Origin: CBDDFQ01 sp965227035
Lineage (GTDB): Bacteria > Pseudomonadota > Gammaproteobacteria > Burkholderiales > Burkholderiaceae_C
DNA: 64,000 nucleotides
Reading direction: 5' to 3'
NCBI GenBank assembly: GCA_965227035.1
Contig: OZ245724.1
Span: 992,001-1,056,000, forward strand
The translations under genes were made by a program, and so were the position numbers. Under the pieces are notes generated by a model. The model did no database searches. It saw only the letters and a list, made by a program, of their open reading frames with translations, and had not been told where the DNA came from. Of this stretch, positions 9,273 to 16,989 are shown piece by piece. Position 1 is the stretch's first letter. Every line of letters starts with the position of its first letter.

Positions 9273-10583
9273 ATGTCCGTCAACGTTGAAACTTTGGATA
9301 AGCTCGAACGCAAGATCACGCTGTCCCTTCCAGTCGAAGTGATCCAGTCCGAAGTCGAAAAACGACTGAAGAAGCTGGCTCGCACCGTCAAGATGGACGG
9401 CTTCCGTCCTGGCAAGGTTCCGATGAACGTCGTGGCTCAGCGCTATGGCTATTCGGTGAACTACGAAGTCATGAACGACAAGGTCGGCGAAGCGTTCGCC
9501 AACGCCGCCAACGAGGCCAAGCTTCGTGTCGCCGGCCAGCCGCGCATCACCGAAAAAGAAGAATCGCCCGAAGGCCAGATGGCATTCGACGCGGTGTTCG
9601 AGGTGTACCCCGAAGTCAAGATTGCCGATCTGGCAACTGCAGAAGTCGAAAAAGTTACGGCTGATGTGAGCGACGAAGCGATCGACAAGACGATCGACAT
9701 CCTGCGCAAGCAGCGCCGCACTTTCGCCCAGCGCGCTCAAGACGCCGCTGCTGCCGACGGTGACCGCGTGACTATCGACTTCGAAGGCAAGATCGACGGC
9801 GAACCTTTCGCTGGCGGCAAGGCGGAAGACTTCCAGTTCCTGGTTGGCGAAGGCCAGATGCTCAAGGAATTCGAAGACGCGACTCGCGGCATGAAGTCCG
9901 GTGAAAGCAAGACTTTCCCGCTGAGCTTCCCGGCCGACTATCACGGCAAGGAAGTGGCCGGCAAACAAGCCGACTTCATGGTCACGGTCAAAAAAATCGA
10001 ATCGGCGAACCTGCCTGAAGTGAACGAAGCTTTGGCTAAGTCGCTGGGCGTTCCCGAAGGCACGATTGAAGCGCTGCGCGCCGACATCCGCAAGAACCTG
10101 GAACGCGAAGTCAAGTTGCGCCTTCTGGCTCGCAACAAGACGGCCGTCATGGACGCCCTGGTTGCCAATGCAGAACTCGAATTGCCCAAGTCCAGCGTGC
10201 AAGCCGAAGTCGATCGCATGATCGAAGGCGCCCGCGCCGATCTGAAGCAACGCGGCATCAAGGACGCAGACAAGGCGCCGATTCCCGATGACGTGTTCCG
10301 TCCCCAAGCTGAGCGCCGCGTGCGTCTGGGTCTGGTGGTGGCAGAGATCGTTCGCAACAACGAACTGCAAGCCAAGCCCGACCAGATCAAATCGCACATC
10401 GAAGATCTGGCTGCTTCCTACGAGAAGCCGCAAGACGTGGTTCGCTGGTATTTCGGCGACAACCGCCGTCTGGCCGAAGTCGAAGCCATCGTGATCGAAA
10501 ACAACGTGACCGATTTCGTTTTGGGCAAGGCCAAAATCAAGGAAACCAAGATTTCCTTCGACGACCTGATGGCGCAGAACTGA
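9273..10583 (+). CDS. tig: Trigger factor, ribosome-associated chaperone and peptidyl-prolyl isomerase
   Basis: Trigger factor binds the ribosomal exit tunnel through L23 and shields nascent chains. The 436-residue product matches the family length. The ribosome-binding loop GFRPGKVPMNVV lies near residues 45-56, the FKBP-type isomerase domain around 160-245 (VTIDFEGKIDGEPF...GGKAEDFQFLVGEGQMLKEFE), and the helical chaperone arms follow. The ATG at 9273 is preceded by AGGGGTGA. It is followed by a terminator and then clpP, the classical tig-clpP-clpX-lon order. Codon use is strongly biased, as expected for a highly expressed gene. Confidence 0.97.
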   Translation: MSVNVETLDKLERKITLSLPVEVIQSEVEKRLKKLARTVKMDGFRPGKVPMNVVAQRYGYSVNYEVMNDKVGEAFANAANEAKLRVAGQPRITEKEESPEGQMAFDAVFEVYPEVKIADLATAEVEKVTADVSDEAIDKTIDILRKQRRTFAQRAQDAAAADGDRVTIDFEGKIDGEPFAGGKAEDFQFLVGEGQMLKEFEDATRGMKSGESKTFPLSFPADYHGKEVAGKQADFMVTVKKIESANLPEVNEALAKSLGVPEGTIEALRADIRKNLEREVKLRLLARNKTAVMDALVANAELELPKSSVQAEVDRMIEGARADLKQRGIKDADKAPIPDDVFRPQAERRVRLGLVVAEIVRNNELQAKPDQIKSHIEDLAASYEKPQDVVRWYFGDNRRLAEVEAIVIENNVTDFVLGKAKIKETKISFDDLMAQN

Positions 10584-10602
10584 TTTAAGAACAGTTGAGT
10601 CC

Positions 10603-10642
10603 ATGGGGCTTGTGCTGTGCGGCACAGGCCCCATTTATTTTT
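10603..10642 (+). terminator. Rho-independent terminator after tig
   Basis: A 13-bp stem ATGGGGCTTGTGC (10603-10615) pairs with GCACAGGCCCCAT (10622-10634) through one G-U pair, with a 6-nt loop. It is followed by a T-rich TTATTTTTC run. It lies 20 nt after the tig stop and ends about 45 nt before clpP. Confidence 0.85.
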
Positions 10643-10686
10643 CTACCGTCCTTTTTGGGTACAGTACAAATATCTCTGGAGAAAAC

Positions 10687-11295
10687 ATGAGCGCTTTGGA
10701 TACACAGGGCCTGGGCATGGTGCCCATGGTCATCGAACAGTCGGGTCGCGGTGAGCGGTCCTACGACATTTATTCCAGATTGCTCAAGGAGCGAGTGGTT
10801 TTTCTTGTCGGCCCGGTCAACGACCAAACCGCCAACCTCGTGGTGGCTCAGCTTTTGTTCCTCGAAAGCGAAAACCCCGACAAGGACATTTCGTTCTACA
10901 TCAACTCTCCCGGCGGCTCTGTAAGCGCGGGTCTGGCGATCTACGACACGATGCAGTTCATCAAACCCGACGTTTCCACGCTTTGCACCGGTATGGCTGC
11001 CAGCATGGGCGCGTTTTTGCTGACCGCTGGCGCAAAGGGTAAGCGTTTCGCACTACCCAACTCGAAGGTCATGATCCATCAACCGCTCGGCGGTATGCAG
11101 GGTCAGGCAACCGATATCGAGATTCACGCTCGCGACATCCTGAAGACCCGCTCGCAGCTGAACACCATTCTTGCTGAGCGCACCGGCCAGCCTCTCGAAA
11201 AAATCGAACGTGACACCGAACGCGACTATTTCCTGTTTGCCGAAGAGGCCAAGGAATACGGTCTGGTGGATCAGGTCATCTCCAAACGCTCCTGA
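10687..11295 (+). CDS. clpP: ATP-dependent Clp protease proteolytic subunit
   Basis: Serine peptidase that forms the double-heptamer barrel of ClpXP and ClpAP. The 202-residue product has the nucleophile Ser106 in GMAASMGAF and the active-site His131 in MIHQPLGG. I chose the ATG at 10687, which has GGAG about 9 nt upstream and gives a normal-length propeptide. An open frame extending further upstream crosses the tig terminator and is not expected to be translated. It is separated from clpX by two hairpins, so the two genes can be transcribed separately. Confidence 0.97.
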   Translation: MSALDTQGLGMVPMVIEQSGRGERSYDIYSRLLKERVVFLVGPVNDQTANLVVAQLLFLESENPDKDISFYINSPGGSVSAGLAIYDTMQFIKPDVSTLCTGMAASMGAFLLTAGAKGKRFALPNSKVMIHQPLGGMQGQATDIEIHARDILKTRSQLNTILAERTGQPLEKIERDTERDYFLFAEEAKEYGLVDQVISKRS

Positions 11296-11305
11296 AATCG
11301 TAACT

Positions 11306-11331
11306 TCGGCGTGAGATTCTTCTCACGCCGA
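11306..11331 (+). terminator. Stem-loop after clpP (first hairpin)
   Basis: A perfect 11-bp inverted repeat TCGGCGTGAGA / TCTCACGCCGA with a TTCT loop begins 10 nt after the clpP stop. Only a short T run (CGTTTTC) follows about 5 nt later, so on its own it is a weak terminator. It may stabilise the 3' end of the message. Confidence 0.55.
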
Positions 11332-11353
11332 CGCCCGTTTTCGCTGCGGATGC

Positions 11354-11390
11354 AACGGTGCTTTCCATTCGTGGAAACACCGTTTTTTAT
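11354..11390 (+). terminator. Rho-independent terminator between clpP and clpX
   Basis: The stem AACGGTG(c)TTTCCA pairs with TGGAAACACCGTT with a single-base bulge and a TTCG tetraloop, followed directly by TTTTTTAT. It ends about 43 nt before the clpX start. It therefore probably limits readthrough, and clpX would need its own promoter in the short remaining gap or partial readthrough. Confidence 0.8.
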
Positions 11391-11432
11391 TTCGTTATCA
11401 TTTCAGTTCCAAGCGTAACAAGGCATCCACAC

Positions 11433-12698
11433 ATGGCCGAGAAAAAAGGCTCTTCCAGCGAAAAAACTCTTTACTGCTCCTTCTGCGGCAAAAGCCAGCA
11501 CGAAGTGAAGAAGTTGATCGCCGGACCTTCGGTTTTCATCTGCGACGAATGTATCGATCTCTGCAACGAGATCATTCGCGATGAGTTGCCTGCAGGCGAA
11601 GAATCCAAGACCGATCGTACCGACCTGCCATCACCGGCAGAGATCAAGGCGAACCTCGACAACTACGTCATCGGGCAGGACGTTGCCAAGCGCATGCTGG
11701 CTGTTGCGGTCTACAACCACTACAAGCGCCTTCGCCACAAAGAGAAGAATCGCAAGGACGAGGTCGAACTCGCGAAAAGCAATATCTTGCTGATCGGACC
11801 TACGGGTTCCGGCAAAACGCTGCTGGCTCAAACCCTGGCTCGCATGCTCGACGTTCCGTTCGTCATGGCCGATGCAACCACGCTGACCGAAGCCGGATAC
11901 GTGGGTGAAGACGTCGAAAACATCGTTCAGAAACTGCTGCAAAGCTGCAACTACGAAGTCGAACGCGCCCAGCGCGGCATCGTGTACATCGACGAAATCG
12001 ACAAGATTTCCCGCAAGTCCGACAACCCGTCCATTACGCGCGACGTATCGGGCGAGGGCGTTCAGCAAGCTTTGCTCAAGCTGATCGAAGGCACGATGGC
12101 CAGCGTTCCGCCACAAGGCGGCCGCAAGCATCCGAATCAGGATTTCCTGCAGGTCGACACCACGAACATCCTGTTCATCTGCGGCGGCGCTTTTTCCGGA
12201 ATGGAAAAAATCATCGAGAACCGCACTGAAGCGTCTGGAATCGGTTTTGGTGCTGCCGTACGCAGCAAGCAGCAACGCAGCCTCACAGAGGTGTTCAAGG
12301 ACGTCGAACCGGAAGATTTGATCAAGTTCGGTCTTATTCCCGAACTTGTCGGCCGCATGCCGGTGGTTGCGACCCTCGCCGAATTGAGCGAAGACGCATT
12401 GGTCCAAATCCTGACCGAACCCAAGAACGCTCTCATCAAGCAGTTCGCGATGTTGCTGTCCATGGAAGGCGTCGATCTGGAGGTACGCCCTGCCGCGCTG
12501 AAGGCGATAGCCCGACGCGCGCTGGCGCGCAAGACCGGCGCCCGCGGACTTCGCTCGATCCTCGAACAATCTCTTATCGACACCATGTTCGAGCTTCCCA
12601 ACACTTCCAACGTGGACAAGGTCGTGATCGACGAATCGACGATCGAGGAAAATAAGCCTCCGCTGCTTGTTTACCGCGAAGCCGCGAAAAAAGCCTGA
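11433..12698 (+). CDS. clpX: ATP-dependent Clp protease ATP-binding subunit ClpX
   Basis: AAA+ unfoldase that recognises substrates such as SsrA-tagged proteins and feeds them to ClpP. The product has 421 residues. An N-terminal C4 zinc-binding domain (CSFCGKSQHEV...CDECIDLC) handles adaptors and substrates. The Walker A GPTGSGKT begins at residue 122, Walker B is VYIDEIDK, and a Gly-Phe-Ser-Gly motif near the C-terminal part of the large domain (GGAFSGMEK) belongs to the family pattern. The ATG at 11433 gives the canonical MAEKKG start. A longer in-frame start would lie inside the terminator hairpin. Confidence 0.97.
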   Translation: MAEKKGSSSEKTLYCSFCGKSQHEVKKLIAGPSVFICDECIDLCNEIIRDELPAGEESKTDRTDLPSPAEIKANLDNYVIGQDVAKRMLAVAVYNHYKRLRHKEKNRKDEVELAKSNILLIGPTGSGKTLLAQTLARMLDVPFVMADATTLTEAGYVGEDVENIVQKLLQSCNYEVERAQRGIVYIDEIDKISRKSDNPSITRDVSGEGVQQALLKLIEGTMASVPPQGGRKHPNQDFLQVDTTNILFICGGAFSGMEKIIENRTEASGIGFGAAVRSKQQRSLTEVFKDVEPEDLIKFGLIPELVGRMPVVATLAELSEDALVQILTEPKNALIKQFAMLLSMEGVDLEVRPAALKAIARRALARKTGARGLRSILEQSLIDTMFELPNTSNVDKVVIDESTIEENKPPLLVYREAAKKA

Positions 12699-12725
12699 TA
12701 CGTCCCGTTTAGCGACCTACTAGCC

Positions 12726-12769
12726 GGCCAAAGCAACTGAATAATCACCTTGATTACCCTTGCTTGGCC
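12726..12769 (+). repeat. Nested inverted repeats between clpX and lon
   Basis: An outer repeat GGCCAAAGCAA (12726-12736) / TTGCTTGGCC (12760-12769) with a one-base bulge encloses a perfect inner repeat TAATCA (12742-12747) cct TGATTA (12751-12756). The structure could form a cruciform-like stem. No T run follows, so it is not a standard terminator. It lies 28 nt after the clpX stop and upstream of the lon promoter. Confidence 0.5.
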
Positions 12770-12776
12770 CCATTCA

Positions 12777-12800
12777 GGAACAGTGTGTTGCGACTGTTCC
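12777..12800. promoter_or_regulatory. Perfect 8-bp inverted repeat abutting the lon promoter
   Basis: GGAACAGT (12777-12784) and ACTGTTCC (12793-12800) are separated by 8 nt. The last base is the first base of the lon -35 hexamer, so a bound protein or cruciform here would sit at the edge of RNA polymerase contacts. The arms point the opposite way from a LexA box (ACAG...CTGT rather than CTGT...ACAG). Confidence 0.45.
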
Positions 12801-12827
12801 TTGAATTCCCGCTTAAGCTGACCATAT
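12800..12827 (+). promoter_or_regulatory. lon: Heat-shock (sigma-32 type) promoter of lon
   Basis: A -35 CTTGAA (12800-12805), a 14-nt spacer and a -10-like GACCATAT (12820-12827) match the sigma-32 pattern CTTGAA-N13-15-CCCCATNT at 12 of 13 specified bases counting the N as free only where expected, with the first two Cs of the -10 replaced by GA. The predicted start lies about 20 nt before the lon ATG. Heat-shock control of lon is known in enterobacteria. Confidence 0.65.
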
Positions 12828-12852
12828 TGTTTGGATAAAGAAAAGGATTTCT

Positions 12853-15279
12853 ATGTCCGGCCACGTACCCCTGCCTTCCACGGCAATCGACCTCCCGCTG
12901 CTCCCGCTTCGCGACGTCGTCGTTTTCCCCCACATGGTGATTCCGCTATTCGTGGGACGCCCCAAGAGCATCAAGGCGCTCGAACTCGCCATGGAAGCGG
13001 AACGCCGCATCATGTTGGTGGCCCAGAAGGCTGCCGCGAAAGACGAGCCGTCCGTCGCCGATATGTTCGACGTCGGTTGTGTCTCGACCATTCTGCAAAT
13101 GCTCAAGCTGCCTGACGGCACGGTGAAGGTTCTGGTCGAAGGCCAGCAGCGCGCACGAGTCAACCGCATCGACGACGCAGAAACCCACTTCACCGCTGAA
13201 GTCACGCCGGTCGATCCCGCAGACGCATCGGAAAAATCGAGCGAAATCGAAGCGCTTCGCCGCGCAGTGATGCAGCAGTTCGATCAGTACGTGAAGCTGA
13301 ACAAGAAGATCCCGCCGGAAATTCTGACGTCCATTTCCAGCATCGACGATCCGGGTCGCCTTGCCGACACCATCGCTGCGCATTTGCCGCTCAAGCTCGA
13401 CAACAAGCAAATCGTTCTCGATCTGGCGGATATCAAGCTGCGCCTTGAAAATCTGTACGAGCAGCTGGAACGCGAAGTCGACATTTTGAACGTCGACAAG
13501 AAAATCCGTGGTCGCGTCAAGCGCCAGATGGAAAAGAATCAGCGCGACTTCTATCTGAACGAGCAGGTCAAGGCGATCCAGAAGGAATTGGGCGAAGGCG
13601 AAGAAGGTCTCGACATCGAAGAAGTCGAGAAGAAAATCAAAGCCGCGCGCATGCCGAAGGAAGCGCTCAAGAAGGCAGAGGGCGAGCTGAAGAAGTTGAA
13701 GCTGATGTCGCCCATGTCGGCAGAAGCCACCGTCGTTCGCAACTACATCGATGTGCTCACCGGTTTGCCATGGAGCAAGAAGACAAAGATCAAACACGAT
13801 CTGGCTAACGCCGAGAACGTGCTCAACGAAGATCACTACGGCCTCGAGAAGGTCAAGGATCGCATCGTCGAATATCTCGCGGTGCAGCAACGTGTCGACA
13901 AGGTGAAGGCGCCTATCCTTTGCCTGGTCGGCCCTCCCGGTGTCGGTAAAACTTCGCTCGGCCAATCGATCGCGAAGGCAACCGGTCGCAAGTACGTTCG
14001 CATGGCGCTCGGCGGCATGCGCGACGAAGCGGAAATTCGCGGACATCGTCGTACATATATCGGTGCGCTGCCCGGCAAGGTGCTGCAAAGCCTGAGCAAG
14101 GTGGGAACACGCAATCCGCTGTTCCTGCTCGATGAAATCGACAAACTCGGCACCGACTTCCGTGGCGATCCTTCCAGCGCGTTGCTCGAAGTGCTCGATC
14201 CGGAGCAGAACCACACCTTCGGCGACCATTACGTCGAAGTCGATTTCGATTTGAGCGACGTCATGTTCGTCGCGACTTCGAACTCGATGAACATCCCGCC
14301 GGCTTTGCTGGACCGGATGGAAGTCATTCGCCTGTCGGGTTACACCGAAGATGAAAAGACCAGCATCGCCATGAAGTATTTGCTGCCCAAGCAAATGAAG
14401 AACAACGGCGTGAAAGACGAAGAGTTGAACGTGACCGAGCCGGCAGTGCGCGACATCGTTCGCTACTACACCCGCGAGGCTGGCGTTCGTTCGCTCGAGC
14501 GCGAACTGTCCAAGATCTGCCGCAAGGTGGTGAAGGGTCTGCAGCTCAAGAAGGTCGAGCCGCAAGTCGTGGTCACTCCGGACAATCTGAACGACTACCT
14601 TGGCGTGCAGAAGTACACCTACGGTCGCGCAGAGCAGCAAAATCAAATCGGCCAGGTCGTCGGTTTGGCATGGACCGAAGTCGGTGGCGATCTGCTCACC
14701 ATCGAAGCCGCGACCATGCCCGGCAAGGGCGTCATCACCCGTACCGGATCATTGGGCGATGTGATGAAGGAATCGGTCGAGGCTGCACGTACGGTCGTGC
14801 GTAGCCGCTCGCGATTGCTCGGCATCAAGGACGAAGTCTTCGAGAAGCGCGATGTGCACATTCACGTGCCCGATGGCGCAACCCCGAAGGATGGTCCGAG
14901 TGCGGGTGCTGCGATGACCACTGCTTTCGTATCGGCGCTTACAGGCATTCCGGTTCGTGGCGACGTTGCGATGACGGGTGAAATCACCTTGCGCGGTGAA
15001 GTCACGGCCATCGGCGGTCTGAAGGAAAAGCTGCTTGCGGCTTTGCGCGGTGGCATCAAGACCGTGCTCATTCCAGAAGAGAACGCGAAGGACTTGCAGG
15101 ACATTCCCGAGAACGTGAAAAACGGGCTCGAGATAGTTCCGGTGAAGTGGATCGACCAAGTGCTCGCAGTAGCCCTGGAACGTGCGCCCACGCCTTTGAC
15201 CGACGAGGAAGTTGCAGCCGCTGCACCGGTGCCGGAAAAAGCTGCAGCAGATACAACTGCGACCTCTATCAAGCACTAA
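12853..15279 (+). CDS. lon: ATP-dependent Lon protease
   Basis: Homohexameric AAA+ serine protease that degrades misfolded and short-lived regulatory proteins. The 808-residue product is full length. It has an N-terminal substrate-binding domain (LPLLPLRDVVVFPHMVIPLFVGR near residues 14-36), a coiled-coil region, Walker A GPPGVGKT from residue 360, and the peptidase domain with the Ser683-Lys726 dyad in KDGPSAGAAM and GLKEKLLAA. The Ala/Pro-rich C-terminal tail is about 25 residues. It has its own heat-shock-like promoter and is followed by a 12-bp stem-loop and three tRNA genes. Confidence 0.97.
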   Translation: MSGHVPLPSTAIDLPLLPLRDVVVFPHMVIPLFVGRPKSIKALELAMEAERRIMLVAQKAAAKDEPSVADMFDVGCVSTILQMLKLPDGTVKVLVEGQQRARVNRIDDAETHFTAEVTPVDPADASEKSSEIEALRRAVMQQFDQYVKLNKKIPPEILTSISSIDDPGRLADTIAAHLPLKLDNKQIVLDLADIKLRLENLYEQLEREVDILNVDKKIRGRVKRQMEKNQRDFYLNEQVKAIQKELGEGEEGLDIEEVEKKIKAARMPKEALKKAEGELKKLKLMSPMSAEATVVRNYIDVLTGLPWSKKTKIKHDLANAENVLNEDHYGLEKVKDRIVEYLAVQQRVDKVKAPILCLVGPPGVGKTSLGQSIAKATGRKYVRMALGGMRDEAEIRGHRRTYIGALPGKVLQSLSKVGTRNPLFLLDEIDKLGTDFRGDPSSALLEVLDPEQNHTFGDHYVEVDFDLSDVMFVATSNSMNIPPALLDRMEVIRLSGYTEDEKTSIAMKYLLPKQMKNNGVKDEELNVTEPAVRDIVRYYTREAGVRSLERELSKICRKVVKGLQLKKVEPQVVVTPDNLNDYLGVQKYTYGRAEQQNQIGQVVGLAWTEVGGDLLTIEAATMPGKGVITRTGSLGDVMKESVEAARTVVRSRSRLLGIKDEVFEKRDVHIHVPDGATPKDGPSAGAAMTTAFVSALTGIPVRGDVAMTGEITLRGEVTAIGGLKEKLLAALRGGIKTVLIPEENAKDLQDIPENVKNGLEIVPVKWIDQVLAVALERAPTPLTDEEVAAAAPVPEKAAADTTATSIKH

Positions 15280-15290
15280 AATAGCGATCG

Positions 15291-15325
15291 TCCGACCTGC
15301 TTCGAAATCAAAAAAGTAGGTCGGA
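15291..15325 (+). terminator. Stem-loop after lon
   Basis: TCCGACCTGCTT (15291-15302) pairs with AAGTAGGTCGGA (15314-15325) over 12 bp with one G-U pair, starting 12 nt after the lon stop. It is followed by an A-rich stretch, not a T run, so it is an atypical terminator on this strand. Confidence 0.45.
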
Positions 15326-15388
15326 TGAAAAAATCTCCGTCATTGGAGAAATGGCCAAAAAAGTACGCTATACTTCGAGGCTTGAAAC

Positions 15389-15464
15389 GCGGGAATAGCT
15401 CAGTTGGTAGAGCGCAACCTTGCCAAGGTTGAGGTCGAGAGTTCGAGACTCTTTTCCCGCTCCA
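15389..15464 (+). tRNA. tRNA-Gly (anticodon GCC)
   Basis: A complete 76-nt tRNA with encoded CCA. The acceptor GCGGGAA pairs with TTCCCGC, the D-arm AGCTCAGTTGGTAGAGC is standard, the anticodon GCC is at 15422-15424 and the T-loop is GTTCGAGAC. A -10-like TATACT (15369-15374) lies 14 nt upstream. A strong terminator follows directly. Confidence 0.97.
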
Positions 15465-15470
15465 AATTTA

Positions 15471-15500
15471 AAAAGGGAAGCAAAATTGCTTCCCTTTTTT
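15471..15500 (+). terminator. Rho-independent terminator after tRNA-Gly
   Basis: AAAAGGGAAGCAA (15471-15483) and TTGCTTCCCTTTT (15486-15498) form a 13-bp perfect stem with a 2-nt central gap, ending in a run of six Ts. It separates tRNA-Gly from tRNA-Cys, so the three tRNAs are not simply one transcript. Confidence 0.85.
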
Positions 15501-15523
15501 GTCGAAGGCATTAGTAGTTTTTC

Positions 15524-15597
15524 GGCGCGGTAGCAAAGCGGTTATGCACCGGATTGCAAATCCGTGTAGGTCGGTTCGACTCCGGCCCGCGCCTCCA
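15524..15597 (+). tRNA. tRNA-Cys (anticodon GCA)
   Basis: A complete 74-nt tRNA with encoded CCA. The acceptor GGCGCGG pairs with CCGCGCC, the anticodon GCA is at 15556-15558 in the loop TTGCAAA, and the T-loop is GTTCGACTC. The D-arm carries the compact form usual for tRNA-Cys. Confidence 0.97.
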
Positions 15598-15602
15598 TCT
15601 AA

Positions 15603-15637
15603 AACGCCACTGTGTCATCACAGTGGCGTTCGTTTTT
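15603..15637 (+). terminator. Rho-independent terminator after tRNA-Cys
   Basis: AACGCCACTGTG (15603-15614) and CACAGTGGCGTT (15619-15630) form a perfect 12-bp stem with a TCAT loop, followed by CGTTTTTG. Confidence 0.85.
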
Positions 15638-15700
15638 GTGGATCGGTTTCTGTTCGGAAATCGATCCGGTCGCGCATGGCACACTAGTCGTCCCATCGCT

Positions 15701-15793
15701 GCCCGAGTGGTGAAATAGGTAGACACATCGGACTTAAAATCCGCCGCTTCGTGAATAACGGGCGTACCGGTTCGATTCCGGTCTCGGGCACCA
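15701..15793 (+). tRNA. tRNA-Leu (anticodon UAA)
   Basis: A class II tRNA of 93 nt with encoded CCA. The acceptor GCCCGAG pairs with CTCGGGC. The anticodon TAA is at 15735-15737 in the loop CTTAAAA, and the T-loop is GTTCGATTC. The variable region (about 15744-15765) is longer than in the common 87-nt form. It lies 51 nt before a marR-family gene. Confidence 0.95.
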
Positions 15794-15844
15794 AAATCTT
15801 CGATTTTTTCCTCCGATCGGATACGCTCTGACTCAGGAGAATTC

Positions 15845-16315
15845 ATGGCGAAACGATCGACCACCGACACCACATCAAAACGCAGGGCGCGCACCGCGTA
15901 TCTCTTGTCCAAGGCGCATTTCGCAATGCGTCTCGAAGTCGACAGCGCGTTGAAGCAGTTCGATATCACTGGCGTGCAATACACCGTGCTTTCCTTGGTC
16001 GACAGGCATCCGGGACTTTCATCTGCCGCGCTTTCGCGACGGTTCTATCGCACACAGCAGGCCATGGGGCAGCTCTTGATGGGGCTGGAAGAGAAGGGCT
16101 GGTTGATCCGCTCCGAGGATCCGCAGAACCGGCGCATGCTCATGGTGACGCTCACCGATGAGGGACACAAGCTGGTGAAGGCCGGCGAGGTGGAGCTCGA
16201 TCGGGTCGAGCAGGATGCCTTCTCAAGCTTCAATGACGACGAAATGGAAGTGTTTCGTCGCGTCCTCGAGTCGATGGATCGGATCATGACCCAACGCGAA
16301 GAGAGTCTGCTGTGA
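15845..16315 (+). CDS. MarR-family transcriptional regulator
   Basis: A winged helix-turn-helix regulator of 156 residues, the usual MarR size. The recognition region SSAALSRRFYRTQQAMGQLLMGLEEKG lies near residues 59-85, followed by the wing SEDPQNRRMLMVTLTDEG. Such proteins usually respond to small phenolic or lipophilic ligands as homodimers. The ATG at 15845 has AGGAGA 7 nt upstream. It overlaps the following isomerase-like gene by GTGA, so the two are translationally coupled. Autoregulation of the pair by its aromatic ligand is a reasonable inference. Confidence 0.9.
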   Translation: MAKRSTTDTTSKRRARTAYLLSKAHFAMRLEVDSALKQFDITGVQYTVLSLVDRHPGLSSAALSRRFYRTQQAMGQLLMGLEEKGWLIRSEDPQNRRMLMVTLTDEGHKLVKAGEVELDRVEQDAFSSFNDDEMEVFRRVLESMDRIMTQREESLL

Positions 16316-16953
16316 GCGACGCTACATCCAGTCTGCCTCCAATCGAGTTCTACTTCGACCTGATGTCGCCCTACGGTTATTTGGGCGCTACGCAGATCGA
16401 ACGCGTAGCGGCTGCAAATGGCCGCAGCATCGACTGGAAGCCGGTTCTCATCGGTGTGACCATTCTCAAGATCATGGGCTTGCCCCCGGTGCCCAAGACT
16501 CCTCTCAAGGGTGCGTATTCGCATACCGACGCCATACGCGTTGCCAAACTGCTGGGCGTGCCTTTCAAACACCATGGACTTCAAGGCGTGAACTCTCTCG
16601 CGGCGATGCGCGCATTCGTGTGGCTCAAGCAGAAAGACTCTGCGCTGGCCGTTGCATTCGCGAAGCGGATTTACGAGCGATTGTGGATGCGAAGCGAAGA
16701 CATCACACCACCCGAGGCGGTGGCGGATGAGGCCGTGGCGCTCGGCGTCAACCGTTCTGAAATTCTGGCGGCTATTGCATCGCAGGACGTTAAAGACACC
16801 CTGGCCAAATCCGTCGAGGACGCCATCGCAAAAGGCGTGTTCGGCGTGCCGTTTGTCATTGCCGATGGCGAATCGTTCTGGGGCGGAGATCGAGCGTCGA
16901 TGCTCGATCACTGGCTCAAGCATCACTCATGGGAACCTTCGTCCCACAAGTGA
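16312..16953 (+). CDS. 2-hydroxychromene-2-carboxylate isomerase-like (DsbA-fold, kappa-class GST family)
   Basis: A thioredoxin-fold protein of 213 residues with a helical insertion. Close relatives use glutathione to isomerise 2-hydroxychromene-2-carboxylate in naphthalene breakdown. The catalytic Ser position is in FDLMSPYGYLG (Ser19). The C-terminal GVFGVPFVIADGESFWGGDR is the cis-Pro region typical of the family. Translation begins at a GTG that overlaps the MarR stop. No naphthalene genes are nearby, so the true substrate is open; many relatives are general aromatic or detoxification enzymes. Confidence 0.85.
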   Translation: MSDATSSLPPIEFYFDLMSPYGYLGATQIERVAAANGRSIDWKPVLIGVTILKIMGLPPVPKTPLKGAYSHTDAIRVAKLLGVPFKHHGLQGVNSLAAMRAFVWLKQKDSALAVAFAKRIYERLWMRSEDITPPEAVADEAVALGVNRSEILAAIASQDVKDTLAKSVEDAIAKGVFGVPFVIADGESFWGGDRASMLDHWLKHHSWEPSSHK

Positions 16954-16989
16954 CGCCTGTCCGGTTCACTCCACGGCTTACTCCACGGC

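Noticed and set aside
10603..10686. Upstream extension of clpP to an earlier in-frame start
   Set aside because: The extension is encoded by the tig terminator hairpin. The ATG at 10687 has a ribosome-binding site and gives the conserved N-terminus.
12777..12800. GGAACAGT-N8-ACTGTTCC as a LexA box
   Set aside because: The half-sites are inverted relative to the CTGT-N8-ACAG consensus, so LexA is not expected to bind it.
12946..14646. A 566-codon open frame antisense to lon
   Set aside because: Codon-bias shadow of lon. The translation is rich in His/Arg/Asp with no fold pattern and no ribosome-binding site.
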